Of a stretch of DNA of 64,000 nucleotides, positions 33,840 through 44,381 are shown one piece after another; position 1 is the first letter of the stretch, and each line of letters starts with the position of its first letter. A model generated the notes under the pieces. It had not been told where the DNA came from. It saw only the letters and a program-made list of their open reading frames with translations, and made no database searches. A program made the translations under genes and the position numbers. This DNA comes from Ciona savignyi (Eukaryota > Chordata > Ascidiacea > Phlebobranchia > Cionidae), in contig CH001764.1 in the NCBI GenBank assembly GCA_000149265.1, positions 3,398 through 67,397 of the forward strand, read 5' to 3'.

Positions 33840-36164
33840 TTAAACTAAAAATGTTGGTGGTACATATATGTACCAATAGACATAATGCCAGCAAAGAAAT
33901 TTATTTACAGAATGTAAAGCGAAGTTCACAACATGAAAATTGAATGTTCACAATATTTACATTGAATTGTCCTTCATTCAGGAATGGCATGGCTTGAAAC
34001 AATCAATACAATATGGCAAATTGCAAGCACTGCTGCACATTATAATAGCTTTGTTCTTTTTTGTTTTTTATCTTTTCCGCAATTGGTGCATCTTCTTCTG
34101 GTATTACCTTCATACGGAAGGTGTGTTCCAAGATTTTGCATCATGGAAGCACGTTTAGATGGTCTTCCTGCAGCACTGCGACGCTTCACAGTTGACCCAC
34201 TCTCTCCTCGTTGAATTAGCTCTTCTGCTAGTTTCACAAGGAAATCAAGGTATGGCTTTTTATAATGCCTGTGCAATTCCCCTTGTAAATCACCCATGCA
34301 TTGACAGCTGAAAATGCCAGCATACGATAAATAACTTTTTTCCACCACTTTGTGGATTTTCTATCAAGATCATAAAGTCCAGCCATCTGGTCCGCTCTAT
34401 CGACACCACCCATTATTTGCCTATAACACCCGGATAGCATCAGGGCAGGAGACGTTTGTTTGCTTCTTCCTAACTTCACCCACACTGTATTAGTGTGGAA
34501 GTTGCTCAGCAATAGCACTTCTTTCGTATCCAACCATCTAACTGCTAAAGTTCCGTTCATGTTACATCTAAATTCTGAATCACCACGGCTGAGTTTGTCT
34601 TGGAAAACTGGTAGATTTTTTCGGCTTTTGATGACTGTTCCCCCCACTGTGGGATAGCGTAGACTGTCCCATAAGATGAAGAACCGAAGTGAAAAATCTA
34701 TCAAAAGCCACGGTAACGTCATCACCGTCTGGTATAGTAGAGAGCAAAGTCTTTAAAACCCTCTCTCCTAATGGAATGCTTAGGCCTTGATCATCTTTAC
34801 CAGCATAAATATTCACATCATATGTATATCCACTGTGTGGGTCACATCTCATCCAAAGAGCTTTATCCCACGTTTCACAGGCTTCATGGGAAGGTACTGC
34901 TTGAAAGAGCACCTTCCCTTGAATTTCGTCATAGATTCGTCTATGCTTTGAAATGGACTGTTCTGCCTGTACTTCATAAATGTTGATTTCAGGCATACGA
35001 GCAAATCTTCAACGTAATACAACTTGCTTGCTTGTGAAGGTTTATCCGGTTCAGCAGCATACAGTTTTGACATAATCAATTTGAATCTATCCCTCGAAAA
35101 TGCAGATTTCATAAGAGCGTTTCCCATCGACTGATGCTTAGACCAATAGTTTTATTTATAGACGGCAAGCGATTATAACTCATAACGAAAAAACATCCAA
35201 AAAGTTTCATAATCTCATGTGCATCAGTTGGGACTAATTTTCTTCTTTTGGTTTTAGCATTTTGAAAGATTAAGCTATCTGCAGCAGCAAGCTATAAGGA
35301 AAAAGCTTCAAAAAATGTCTAAAATGCTTGTTGTGACGGTGATATCTAGATGAATTGTGCAAGGTCTGCTGTCTTGACTGATATTCAATTTTGGCTGAAA
35401 CCCAGGTGGCACATTGTTCCATAGTACCGTGTTCGTAGTACCGGTAAAAAGTGAATCACCACTATTGCTATTGCTCTCTGCATCATCATTGTCTTCGCTT
35501 ACTCAATCTTCTTATCATCAGAATCAGAATCTTCCCGTCGTGGTTGTTCTGGCAGGTACTCTGAACAAGAATCTGAAAAATCTGATTCTTCTGCATCAGA
35601 TAGATATGGTATTGCGTCAATAATTTCTTGTGCCGTATAACGTCGTCTTGTCATATTGGTAATTCTACAGATAACCTCAAAAATATATATAACTGAGCTG
35701 CAAAACTAATTCTGTGTAGAGGCCTGTTGGTACAAATAGTTACCACTATGCTAACTATGTTAGGTCTGTTGGTACACATGTGTACCAGTTATACTGATAG
35801 TAAATGCAGCCTTTCCAATTCGATCTAATGCTAGCCAATATAACGGTAATAATCTAACTTCTAAAACACTTACAAGTCTTTCCAAACTAATGCTAGCCAA
35901 TGTAACTGCAATACAGCATTGTAAAACACCTGCAAGACTGTGATCTGTCTCAACACCACATGGTAAATGAAGAAGCTGAAGGCGCGAAAATAGGTCACGT
36001 GATAGCTAAATCCCATCATGACACAAAGCGAAAAAAGCATGCGTAGTTCCTGAAAAGTCGGAAAACGTCAAAATAAAGGCATTTATGGTACAATAATGGC
36101 CTCTCAGACCGGAGCATCATGTCGGTGGTACATATATTTGTACCGTTGGTCTTGAAAGGGTTAT
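33840..36164 (-). mobile_element. piggyBac transposon, degenerate but nearly full length
   Basis: It holds a minus-strand transposase between matching ends. Left: TTAA (33840-33843), 15 bp, palindrome GGTACATATATGTACC (33859-33874), then AATAGACATAATGCC. Right, read inward: TTAT-type site, CCCTTTCAAGACCAAC (16 bp), an 18-bp near-palindrome (36127-36144), then ACCGACATGATGC. The inner GACAT-ATGC match supports these being the two ends of one element. One TTAA has decayed. Inside the right end is a 2 x about 62-bp tandem duplication (35823-35940, CTAATGCTAGCCAAT) and another perfect palindrome, GGTACACATGTGTACC (35772-35787). A further palindrome GGTACATATATATGTACC at 33812-33829 lies just outside the left end. 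Confidence 0.75.
33978..35654 (-). pseudogene. piggyBac transposase (DDD, DDE_Tnp_1_7 type), frameshifted
   Basis: The ATG at 35652-35654 starts MTRRRYTAQEIIDAIPYLSD, with an acidic N-terminus (EESDFSDSCSEYL). Then follow the RNase-H-like core pieces LPSIKNYWSKHQSMGNAL-like and SRDRFKLIMSKLYAAEPDKP, FQSIDESMTKFKGRCSFKQY (first catalytic Asp codon 34939-34941), SGYTYDVNIYAGKD, DDVTVAFDRFFTS (Asp codon 34700-34702) and GGVDRADQMAGLYDLDRKS (Asp codon 34399-34401). The C-terminal Cys-rich finger CTNCGKDKKQKRT ... CSSACNLP ... CFKPCHS ends at the stop 33978-33980. All three Asp are present. The 559-codon span is the normal family length. About five frame changes or stops separate the pieces, so this copy is dead, though each domain is well kept. 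Confidence 0.85.
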
Positions 36165-36479
36165 TTATTATACCAACGGGTCGGACTCATTTCTAGGTGA
36201 CAAGAAACTAGCTGGTAATAAACTGTAAAAAATGTCCACCATAATCAACCGAGACACATCTTCCATGATGTTTTGTGCATTTCTTCAACTTGTCTCTTCG
36301 ACTTCCCATTGTAGTCTTACTATTACAGCAATAGATGACCCATCATAATAAAACAGGTTAGAGAGAGTTCTTGGACCTGAATAAATAAAAATATTAATTA
36401 ATATATACTCCATACAAAGGGATTTTTTCTTGAATGGTGTAAGCATTACTATAAAATAGATAAAATCTGAGTCTAGCTT

Positions 36480-36800
36480 ATTTATTTATAAACCTTTAAA
36501 AGTTTAAAGCAAACAACTCTGTTACTTACTGAGGAGTTGCCATTGCCAAATGCTTGATGGATATTTTTCTGTACTTCCAAGTTTGTCATTTTTCCTAAGT
36601 TCTTTGCGTTTTCTTCCAGATGGGAACAAAGTTTGCATGGCAAATTCAATAAATAGCTCTTCATACAATAAGTGTTTTCTGATTAGATTACCTATGATGG
36701 CCTCTAATCTACGAAAAGCATATTTTAATAGTTTAATTACAATTTCAAACTGTAAGTTTGCTTTTGATGGGCTTAGTGAATCAACATTTAGCCAATTTTA
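36480..36800 (-). pseudogene. Unrecognised coding-like fragment
   Basis: The minus-strand frame from 36795 reads NWLNVDSLSPSKANLQFEIV, then IKLLKYAFRRLEAIIG, and meets a GTAATC donor-like site near 36697. Another frame continues ELFIEFAMQTLFPSGRKRKE. The peptide is amphipathic and looks like real helical protein. A stop precedes the NWLN segment directly. I do not recognise the family. It might be an exon of a transposase-like gene. Confidence 0.3.
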
Positions 36801-37439
36801 GTAACTTTAAAATGACATTGAAATATAGGTTAATTAATTGCTTTGCAGTCAGTCTGCAATGAGTAACTGAAGTAACCTTGGCGTGATGACGGTTTCAGTT
36901 GCTGTACTTTGTTTTATTAAAGTGCTACAAAAACTTTTTGGGTAGTGTTTATTAAAATGATTTTCACATATATTAAATTTTTTTGTCAATATGCCAAAAA
37001 TAAAGAGCCATTCTAGGTTAAATCTGAATATACATCCATTATTCTATAATTACAATTGTAGATTTTAATTAGACAACGCCAGCTGGCTCTTCATTCTATT
37101 TTAAACACACTGCTATTCTTCAGGCAATGTCCCAATACTGCCGCCCTAAATAACAATGTTAAGATGCTAAAATAGCAGCAAGAAATGTATTAAATATATG
37201 AACAAACTACAGCATTCGGCAATGGCTTTTCTATCACGTTCTCATGCGTGACGGTGCAAAAACTCATTTGCGACTTTACAACGGGAAATCATTCAAGCGT
37301 GAAGCAGTTTCATATCTTATCATTCATTCTTTTTATAATCATTGCGTTACCCAAGACCACCTTCCAGTTCGCCGATATCTACCACTATGAATAAAATAGG
37401 GACAGAGACCCCCGAAAGTTACAACTAATAAAAAGACAC
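36801..37439. other. No recognised gene
   Basis: AT-rich, with no ORF, repeat or element end seen. Confidence 0.4.
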
Positions 37440-37660
37440 TGTCCATTCGTTTGGAGCGGTTGTTTATTGATGCTTTGAAGCGCGGTGTACGTGGGCTCAA
37501 TGACATAATCTTTTATAGATTGTGTAGTTTAACCAAGGCCTTTTTGTTAAGAATCGATACGGCGGCCCCGCCATCAATTAAGAGATTAAGCGGTTGTTTC
37601 TCCACAATGCAATGTCCAAACCCTCATGTCGGCGTGTTTTCGGGCCATTTTTAAAGTCCG
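37440..37660 (-). mobile_element. Possible LTR-retrotransposon protease fossil
   Basis: The reverse complement encodes CIVEKQPLNLLIDGGAAVSI followed by LNKKALVKLHNL and FKASINN, which resembles the active-site region of a retroviral-type aspartic protease from a Ty3/gypsy-like element. Only this small part is recognisable. It is a broken, probably old fragment. No LTRs seen. Confidence 0.4.
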
Positions 37661-37865
37661 GACCGATGGTATGTATGGCCACTATATCGGCCAATGTTCG
37701 TTTAAATGGCTTCTCTCAGAGCTTTCAAATTGAGGCTCTCAGTTTTTTAAACTCCCTTTTGGCATATTACAAACCCGGTATTGCCGATCAAATGTACTTA
37801 CTCACCAAGGCTTCGTAGTTGTGTTGCAGCGATGGTTCGAGACTTGCTTAAACATCCAACGCGCC

Positions 37866-38072
37866 AAGCAATAATGGGGTCTTGCGCACAAACAAACAAG
37901 CAAGGAAATGGGATCTTGTGCACAACCAAACAGCAAATAAAATGGGGTATTATGCACAACCATACAAGCAATAAAATGGGTTATTGTGCACAACTGAACA
38001 AGCAATCAAATAGGTCTTGCACACAACAAACTTAACAAGCAATAAAATGGGGTCTTGTGCACAACCAACCCA
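37866..38072. repeat. Minisatellite, about 37-45-bp unit
   Basis: About five imperfect units share AAGCAATAAAATGGGGTCTT followed by GTGCACAACCAAAC. Unit length varies. Open frames on both strands here are produced by the repeat. Confidence 0.85.
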
Positions 38073-38746
38073 GATAGCAAGCGTCGGTTGGCTAACCGTT
38101 GGCCAACCAATTATTCGTCGGCGTTATCGGATGTACATAAAAAGTTAAAAATCGTGAACAGTTCTGTAACAATATATGTAGTTTAAACGTAGTTGATTTT
38201 TTTTCTTATTTTTCCTTAATTATTCGAGCTTACGTATCAATCCCTAGGCTACAAACTGAGAGTGTGAGAGATTTGGTATACATATGCATAGAAGTTTTAA
38301 CAAATTTTTTTTTGTTTTCTTCATTTCTAGAGTAAATTTAAGTTAATGTTGTAACACTAAAATGGATGACAGTTTTCAGCATTCTGGCATGGATGAAAGA
38401 AGTTTTATTGTACACAATAAAACAACACAAATTTAGTCATGTGCGTTTGAACCAAGGAAAACGTCTGAAAGTAGCAAGTCCCATAGAAGAAAATGTTTAT
38501 TTAGAAACATTACTTACCTATTGACATGACTTGGTGCCGTTGCAAAAACTGTATTCTTATGGACACACTGCAAGAATGTTTATGCTGCATGAATGTACAT
38601 GCATTTGTGCACAAAATAACGCCAGACTGGACTTGCATTACTAAAAGCCCTTATTTTTTTCAATTATCTGCTTGGATAAAAAAGTTCTTGAAGTTGCACT
38701 TGATGTACTGGGTTGATCACTATGTTTTAAATCATAATCAGAAAAA
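38073..38746. other. No recognised gene; GC-rich palindromic patch at 38085-38115
   Basis: The stretch GCGTCGGTTGGCTAACCGTT then GGCCAACC resembles the imperfect palindromic ends of small DNA transposons. The element itself cannot be delimited. Confidence 0.35.
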
Positions 38747-39020
38747 TTAAAAATTGTTGGAACTGTATTTTTTCACCAAGTGGTTTGTTTTCATCATCTT
38801 GGCTACTCCATTGGAGTCGAATACAATTTTACTATGATAATCCTTGTCACAAATATGTGCACTACACACTGCGGTTCTTTTTCCAGGTAGTTTAGAACGC
38901 TTGCATTGTTGTATCCATTGCTTCAACCGTTTTTTGTCGTTGTGAGGAAATCGATGGACGTACACAGGTGGATTGGAATTTCGTGTGCTGTAATAGGAAT
39001 TTGTACATCCTGGAGCAAAA
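38747..39020 (-). pseudogene. THAP zinc-finger domain fragment
   Basis: The minus-strand frame gives RSIYCFAPGCTNSYYSTRN, then VYVHRFPHNDKKRLKQWIQQ, then CKRSKLPGKRTAVCSAHICD. This fits the THAP C2CH module: C-x4-C (CFAPGC), the HRFP segment, a Trp (QW) and C-x2-H (CSAH). THAP domains bind DNA and start P-element-like transposases as well as host THAP proteins. No ATG lies directly before it: a stop occurs upstream, so it would need an upstream exon. No transposase core follows to the left. Orphan exon or transposon remnant. Confidence 0.65.
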
Positions 39021-39322
39021 CAATATATACTCCGATCACTCTTTCTTCCGTCTCAGTGGCTCAACTTTAACTAAATTAAAAATGTGGTATATTCTTATTA
39101 ACTTATTTGGGTAGTTAAGTAAAGATCTATTACATATATTCTTCACTTACTTATCTGAGTGCTTGCTGTGTACTTATTGTCAGAAAACATCAGTTACTCA
39201 ACTGTGGATTAACTGGTTTTTGCAATAAGTGGTATTCTCAACCAGTAGGCTAATGCTGAGTTTCAATAACAGCAGACATTAAATGCACCACATACACAAC
39301 AGCAAAACATTATACAAACAGC

Positions 39323-39800
39323 TGTGGTGAATCGATGCTTTCGGGAACTAATATAATTTTTATGTATAATGATCACGTGTATTGTTTGTAGAACCCGTAT
39401 GTGAACGACGTATATCTAACGAGTAATTTGCGTCGTATTTACAACAACTACACCGCCTTTGTAACTAAAACACCAGTCATTATCGAAATTAAAATGGGCG
39501 TCGAAATGTCTCCCCACTTTGCTATATATTGCCGTGTATGTAAACGTACAAGATATTGCCACCATAACCGTGTAACATGCGCTGCATTCTCAGCAATAGA
39601 ATGCAGCTTACAGAATAAAGTATTACCGTGCGTCTATAGTCTATATTCTGAATTTAATGCTGCGAGTTACTGGAGCCAGAAATCAGACAAGCACCGACTT
39701 TACAAACTGGAAAGGACAGCTTAAAGTGACCTTTTGGTTTAGCGACGAGCGGCCAAATGCGCTTGCCCCTATAGAGCTAAAAGAAAAGAAGGGGTGCTAA
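39323..39800 (+). repeat. 5' LTR
   Basis: 478 bp, 2654 bp upstream of its partner. It contains a 107-codon open stretch (39401-39724), which appears in both LTRs. Since the LTRs are recent duplicates, that shared openness says nothing about coding. Confidence 0.9.
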
Positions 39801-39834
39801 ATTGTTGCACCCGACGTGATATGAACACGCAACC
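39801..39834 (+). promoter_or_regulatory. Primer-binding-site-like segment
   Basis: Directly after the LTR, the complement reads like a tRNA 3' half: a T-arm (GCGTG, 7-nt loop TTCATAT, CACGT) followed by CGGGTGC and a CCA-like end. Complementarity therefore seems to extend through the T arm, longer than the usual 18 nt. The tRNA is not identified. Confidence 0.55.
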
Positions 39835-40320
39835 TTACCGAAGAAAAGTGTATACCGAAGAAGCTTCATTTCGAAGTTGTTAAAGAACTAAAAAACTCGC
39901 TTATAGAGAAAGAAACTTGAAGTTACCGCCTAGAACTGTTTATAGAAGAAACCGCCTGAAGTGTTTTGTCATCATCAACTGAAGTCAGCGACGTATGATT
40001 AAGAACTGTCTAAATCACCCGATTGAGCCAAGACCTCGACAGGAATCTGCGTGAACAACCAGAAGTCGTTTTCTACAGCCCAAGTGAAGATTCGCCGTGG
40101 AAATCTCGACGAACGAAGAAAGAAAAATTCTTTTACGATCAGGAGTTTATTTTTGTTTGTTTTTTTAAATCATTTTAATAATAGTTTTTAGTTTTTTTAA
40201 TTTTTTTTGTTTCTGCCTATTTCAAATACTTATTGCTAAGTAACTGTGTGTGCTTGATAACTGCAATCCAGAGCCACCTGGTTAATTTTATTTGACTTCC
40301 AAAAAATTCGTAGTCCTAGG

Positions 40321-41475
40321 TTGGTTATTAAATACTTGGATACTACAATGATGCATAATAGCGGTGTCTCATTTTACAGGTTTGCAGACAGAAAGAACAA
40401 ACCGACATCATTCACAAGTGCACGAACACCGTCTCCGAAAATGGTTAGTGGCGCTTGCGATATTTTGTCATATGACCCTATACGTCCATACAGCAACCGA
40501 CTAAGCAGTAAATCAGGCGCGTCTATGTCTAATTTTCGTCTGTCGTGTGAGGTTAAAGTTGACTCGCCGTTTAAATCACGCTTTCGTTGCCACTTTGGCA
40601 TAAATGGTCGTCAAAAAGTCCGAAAATTAAATAGTTGTAAGCGTAAACGCTTTAATATACCGTTTTCGAAACGATTGTCGAAATCCGCTCCTCCCAGGTC
40701 GTTCTTTGTCGCCGATTATAAGACTGGTACGCGCTATTTGGTAGATGAAAGTGAGGAATGTTCTGTTCTACCTCCAATGGATAATGTAAAGTCATTATTT
40801 AACTCTGGAAATTGTTCATCCACGTTGAATGACACTAATATTAAAGTGTCTGGTAAAGAAACTGTTTTTATAAGTTTTAATGGCGTAGGTAAATTTCGTT
40901 GGAGTTTTCGCGTTGGAAATGTACTGCATCCTGTAATTGGTAGCGATTTCTTGCAGTATTTTGGTTTTAAAGTAGATGCGCGAAATTGTCGCCTTGTTAA
41001 AGTTCCTACTTATAAACGTGTGTCTGACATACGTTTCCAAAGCAAGCGCAACCTAGCTTTTGTATATGGGGAATATGTGCCCGCAATTATAACGCCAGTT
41101 TTCGTCCTTCGCTCTCCAGGGTTGTTCCTTAATGTAGAAAATGGTGAGACTTGCCGTCTAAGTGCGTCGAATTGTCCGGAGTCGTTTCCTATAGTTAAGT
41201 CCGTTTGTACAAACGCTGTAGAGGTTAATAAATTAGCTACGGCTGTTCTTCCAGTTTGCAAAGCGTCGGTGCAATTTAAGCATAATAATATAAGAGATCG
41301 TACTGCCCAAAACGAATCGCCTGTAGCACCACCCATTCCCCCACGCGTGGCGTATCCTCCACCTGTTCCACAACAGGCAACGACGCCACCGCCTATTCCA
41401 CGTCGAGTTACACGGTCTGTATATGGAACCTATATGGTGCCAAGTTTGATCGGACGTATTGCCGTAGTTTCATAG
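40321..41475 (+). CDS. Retrotransposon ORF with gypsy-type aspartic protease and proline-rich tail
   Basis: 384 residues, open throughout, in a recent LTR element. Residues about 1-120 are basic and Ser/Arg-rich. About 126-150 (FFVADYKTGTRYLV ... CSVLPPM) and 195-225 (HPVIGSDFLQYFGFKVDA) match the pattern of a Ty3/gypsy protease: start, flap region and the closing I/LG-D-F-L segment. The C-terminal 55 residues are proline-rich with repeated APPIPPR / PPPVP / PPPIPRR blocks, like the tail that ends many gypsy polyproteins. Thus the ORF seems to join the protease part to the far C-terminal part of such a polyprotein. Its protein function today, if any, is unknown. Confidence 0.7.
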   Translation: MVIKYLDTTMMHNSGVSFYRFADRKNKPTSFTSARTPSPKMVSGACDILSYDPIRPYSNRLSSKSGASMSNFRLSCEVKVDSPFKSRFRCHFGINGRQKVRKLNSCKRKRFNIPFSKRLSKSAPPRSFFVADYKTGTRYLVDESEECSVLPPMDNVKSLFNSGNCSSTLNDTNIKVSGKETVFISFNGVGKFRWSFRVGNVLHPVIGSDFLQYFGFKVDARNCRLVKVPTYKRVSDIRFQSKRNLAFVYGEYVPAIITPVFVLRSPGLFLNVENGETCRLSASNCPESFPIVKSVCTNAVEVNKLATAVLPVCKASVQFKHNNIRDRTAQNESPVAPPIPPRVAYPPPVPQQATTPPPIPRRVTRSVYGTYMVPSLIGRIAVVS

Positions 41476-41976
41476 TTGGTAAGAGCGCTGCGTTATGTGT
41501 CACTGACTATTAACATGTCTAATATTGGTCGTTATTACCTTTCGCCACCTTGATGTCTATATTTTGTTGCCCTATCGCACTGCGAGGCTATTTGTTTATA
41601 TTTTATTTTTCCGCTAATCAGCGAAGATATATGCTACTGATTTTAATTGCTTGGTTGGCGAAAGTATGGCCTCATGGGGTCATGTGATACATACAATTCG
41701 CGGCGTTGCTGCCTTAATTGTGAGATGGCACAATTTCGATTAAAAATACACAACAGTTATACACGCACTCACAGACATTGCACCAGATTATTATGCATAA
41801 TTGTGTATAGCCTGGCGTTTGATTGCCCAACCACGGTCTATTAGTTTTTTGCAGGTTCGAATTAATTCTACGTGGTGCTGTGAAAGGCGATCAAGAATTT
41901 TCCCTCAACATCGAATCTCACCACAACGAGAATAGGCATAATACTTTGTTTAAAAAAGCCTGGAAAAAGGGAGATA

Positions 41977-42454
41977 TGTGGTGAATCGATGCTTTCGGGA
42001 ACTAATATAATTTTTATGTATAATGATCACGTGTATTGTTTGTAGAACCCGTATGTGAACGACGTATATCTAACGAGTAATTTGCGTCGTATTTACAACA
42101 ACTACACCGCCTTTGTAACTAAAACACCAGTCATTATCGAAATTAAAATGGGCGTCGAAATGTCTCCCCACTTTGCTATATATTGCCGTGTATGTAAACG
42201 TACAAGATATTGCCACCATAACCGTGTAACATGCGCTGCATTCTCAGCAATAGAATGCAGCTTACAGAATAAAGTATTACCGTGCGTCTATAGTCTATAT
42301 TCTGAATTTAATGCTGCGAGTTACTGGAGCCAGAAATCAGACAAGCACCGACTTTACAAACTGGAAAGGACAGCTTAAAGTGACCTTTTGGTTTAGCGAC
42401 GAGCGGCCAAATGCGCTTGACCCTATAGAGCTAAAAGAAAAGAAGGGGTGCTAA
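41977..42454 (+). repeat. 3' LTR
   Basis: 478 bp, same sequence as 39323-39800 bar one base noticed near the right end. Followed by the ACAGC target duplication. Confidence 0.9.
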
Positions 42455-42718
42455 ACAGCCAATTGGTAAACCATGAAAGAAATAGGCTTTTCCCACCGCA
42501 TAGTCTAGCCTTTGCCTAATGGCTGGTTTATTTCTATAAATTGCTGCTGGCAGTTACAGTTTAATGCATTCTGTTATAGTTTAATTGTTCTGTTTTCACT
42601 TTTATTATTTATGATATAAATTGCTAAGATTTATTATTCTAAAGTCATTTAAATACGAGACCTGTATACCTCAGCATTCAGCTTAGGTCCAGGACCGTGC
42701 AGGCCTTAATGACCGCGC

Positions 42719-43577
42719 TTAACTCTTTCACTCCCGGCCAAATGCATTAATTTAAACATGCTGTCCCGCAGTGTTTATTACAATTTTTGGTCATTTAATT
42801 ATTGATATGAAAATTAGAATGTGGATTGTCTAATAGTTTTTGTACTCAGGAAAATTTGAACTGTATTTGTATCTTTAGTAGTTTTTTTACTATTCCTAAT
42901 TGAAATTTTCCTTTATTCTGACTATATTATGAAAAATTGAACCAAAACGCATTGAAGTTTTTAGTTTTGTAGAACTAAAATAGTAAAAAGTATAAATAAG
43001 AACAGTGAAGGAAGTGTAAAAAGGGCATACAAAAGCAAACAAACACAAATACTATATCCAATATTCTTCAAAGCAGGGCACACCGAACTAGCTAGTCTCG
43101 CCGCCTTTTTTTTATCGTGCGCTCAGCAGGCCCAGCTGGATTCATGCTTTTGGTGAACACGAAGCATAAACGCCTGCTGCGAAAACGTCACCAACGCTCT
43201 CCTTTTTTTCTCAACGGCACGAAATTCACAGAGAATGTAAAGAAAGACTTGCTTGACAAAAAGAGCTTCTCCGCAAGTTAACGCGACTCCTATTGGCTGA
43301 GTTAGTCACTTGTAAATTCGTGTAAAATCGATAGAAATAAGAGGCGAAGCCTTGAAAAAGAAGGCTATCACTCCTCGCATTTTTAATATTTCTCCACGAA
43401 AATTACAGAGAATAAAATATAGGGTTTCCTTGATCGAATGAGCCATATCTGAGGTCTCTACCATTACGCATTGCGGAGAAAATCGTTTTTTAGATTTGCA
43501 TCCATTTATGTACAGGCGGGATACCATGTTTTCCCACCAACTCGCCATATATGGCGAGTTGGGACGGAAAGAGTTAA
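42719..43577. mobile_element. piggyBac-type MITE, 859 bp, TTAA at both ends
   Basis: Left end TTAACTCTTTCACTCCC; right end, read inward, TTAACTCTTTCCGTCCC. The right end carries a perfect 18-bp palindrome CTCGCCATATATGGCGAG (43541-43558) separated from the TTAA by exactly 15 bp. The left end shows only AATGCATT at the corresponding place. An 80-codon minus-strand open stretch (43306-43548) has no known domain. Partial second copy at 18666-18752. Confidence 0.8.
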
Positions 43578-43608
43578 ATTAAGCTGTCACCATGTACATA
43601 TATTATAG

Positions 43609-43631
43609 CATAGATATCTTACATTGATAGC
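43609..43631 (+). repeat. Left terminal inverted repeat of the P-like element
   Basis: 23 of 23 bases match the reverse complement of 49949-49971. Contains the palindromic core AGATATCT. Confidence 0.9.
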
Positions 43632-43952
43632 CGACTTGACAAATCGATTGTTATCGTCACGCATCACTTACTCGACATCACTTGGCTATCAGTTCTTCTG
43701 CTCGACCGTTGTTTTAATTCAGTAAACCGGTTATGGATGGTAAATTAGCATTCCTTGCCACAATCTGCAAACTTACTGAAGTAATAAACACAAGGAACTA
43801 AGCAAGAATGTTCATAAGCCTTGTTATGATAGCGAAGTGCGCTACCGGTATGTACACATTTCGCTTTATTGAACAAAATAAAACGAACTCAGTACCGGTG
43901 CCCAGAAAAGCGGATAGTCCACCATTTTTTTACAAAATTGTGTTATTGTTTG

Positions 43953-44260
43953 CCTAACAGTAAGTCTGTAACTAAATATATATCTCTAAGTATACCGTAT
44001 ACCTTCAAATCCACGTTTTTGACTGTAGTTTATTTTGTGTACTACCTAGTACCTTTGACTACTATTATTTATGTCTTAGAATACCTAAAACTTGTATTAT
44101 GGGCTACAGTATTCTGTGTCTCTTGTAATTACATTCCTAACAGTATTAAGTCAGTAACCAAATATAATTATTTAACTACCTACTTTAAAACCTCGCTTTT
44201 AGCTGAAATTTATTTTTTTGTACTAACATCGACTACTACCACTTACACATTGATTTTTAC
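43953..44260 (+). repeat. Imperfect tandem duplication near the left end of the P-like element
   Basis: CCTAACAGTAAGTCTGTAAC (from about 43954) recurs as CCTAACAGTATTAAGTCAGT (from about 44133), followed in both by AACYAAATATA and similar AT-rich sequence. The period is about 178 bp. A 134-codon open stretch (43869-44273) spans it and shows the repeat in its translation, so it is more likely non-coding leader sequence. Confidence 0.6.
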
Positions 44261-44381
44261 AGGTGTTGATTAATACTAGTAAAATTTTTCAATCTACAAG
44301 TTTGCAATGTATTTTGCATATGTTTGTTATTCTCAATCACAGGGGTACAAAATCGGATTTTTTAAAACAATTTAAGCGACA

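Larger units (their letters stand above)
39323..42454 (+). mobile_element. Non-autonomous Ty3/gypsy-type LTR retrotransposon, young
   Basis: Two 478-bp LTRs (39323-39800 and 41977-42454) are identical apart from one base that I could find. They start TGTGG and end GCTAA. ACAGC flanks the element at 39318-39322 and 42455-42459. A primer-binding-site-like segment follows the first LTR and a purine-rich tract (GGAAAAAGGGAGA) precedes the second. The interior holds one long ORF with a gypsy-type protease. No RT, RNase H or integrase is visible, so it would have depended on a relative. By its LTRs this is a very recent insertion. Confidence 0.9.

Noticed and set aside
37866-38072. CRISPR-like regular repeat
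   Set aside because: Units of about 40 bp without distinct spacers, in an animal genome: a minisatellite.
39401-39724. 107-codon ORF present twice (also at 42055-42378), with a Cys/His-rich stretch
   Set aside because: It lies wholly inside the LTRs of a very young element, so the second copy is not evidence of selection. No domain was recognised.
41852-41870. GCAGGTTCGAATTAATTC as a tRNA T-arm
   Set aside because: No acceptor stem, D-arm or anticodon arm could be placed around it.
43869-44273. 134-codon ORF with hydrophobic segments at the left end of the P-like element
   Set aside because: It spans an imperfect tandem duplication of AT-rich sequence, has no domain, and ends before the better candidate start at 44382.
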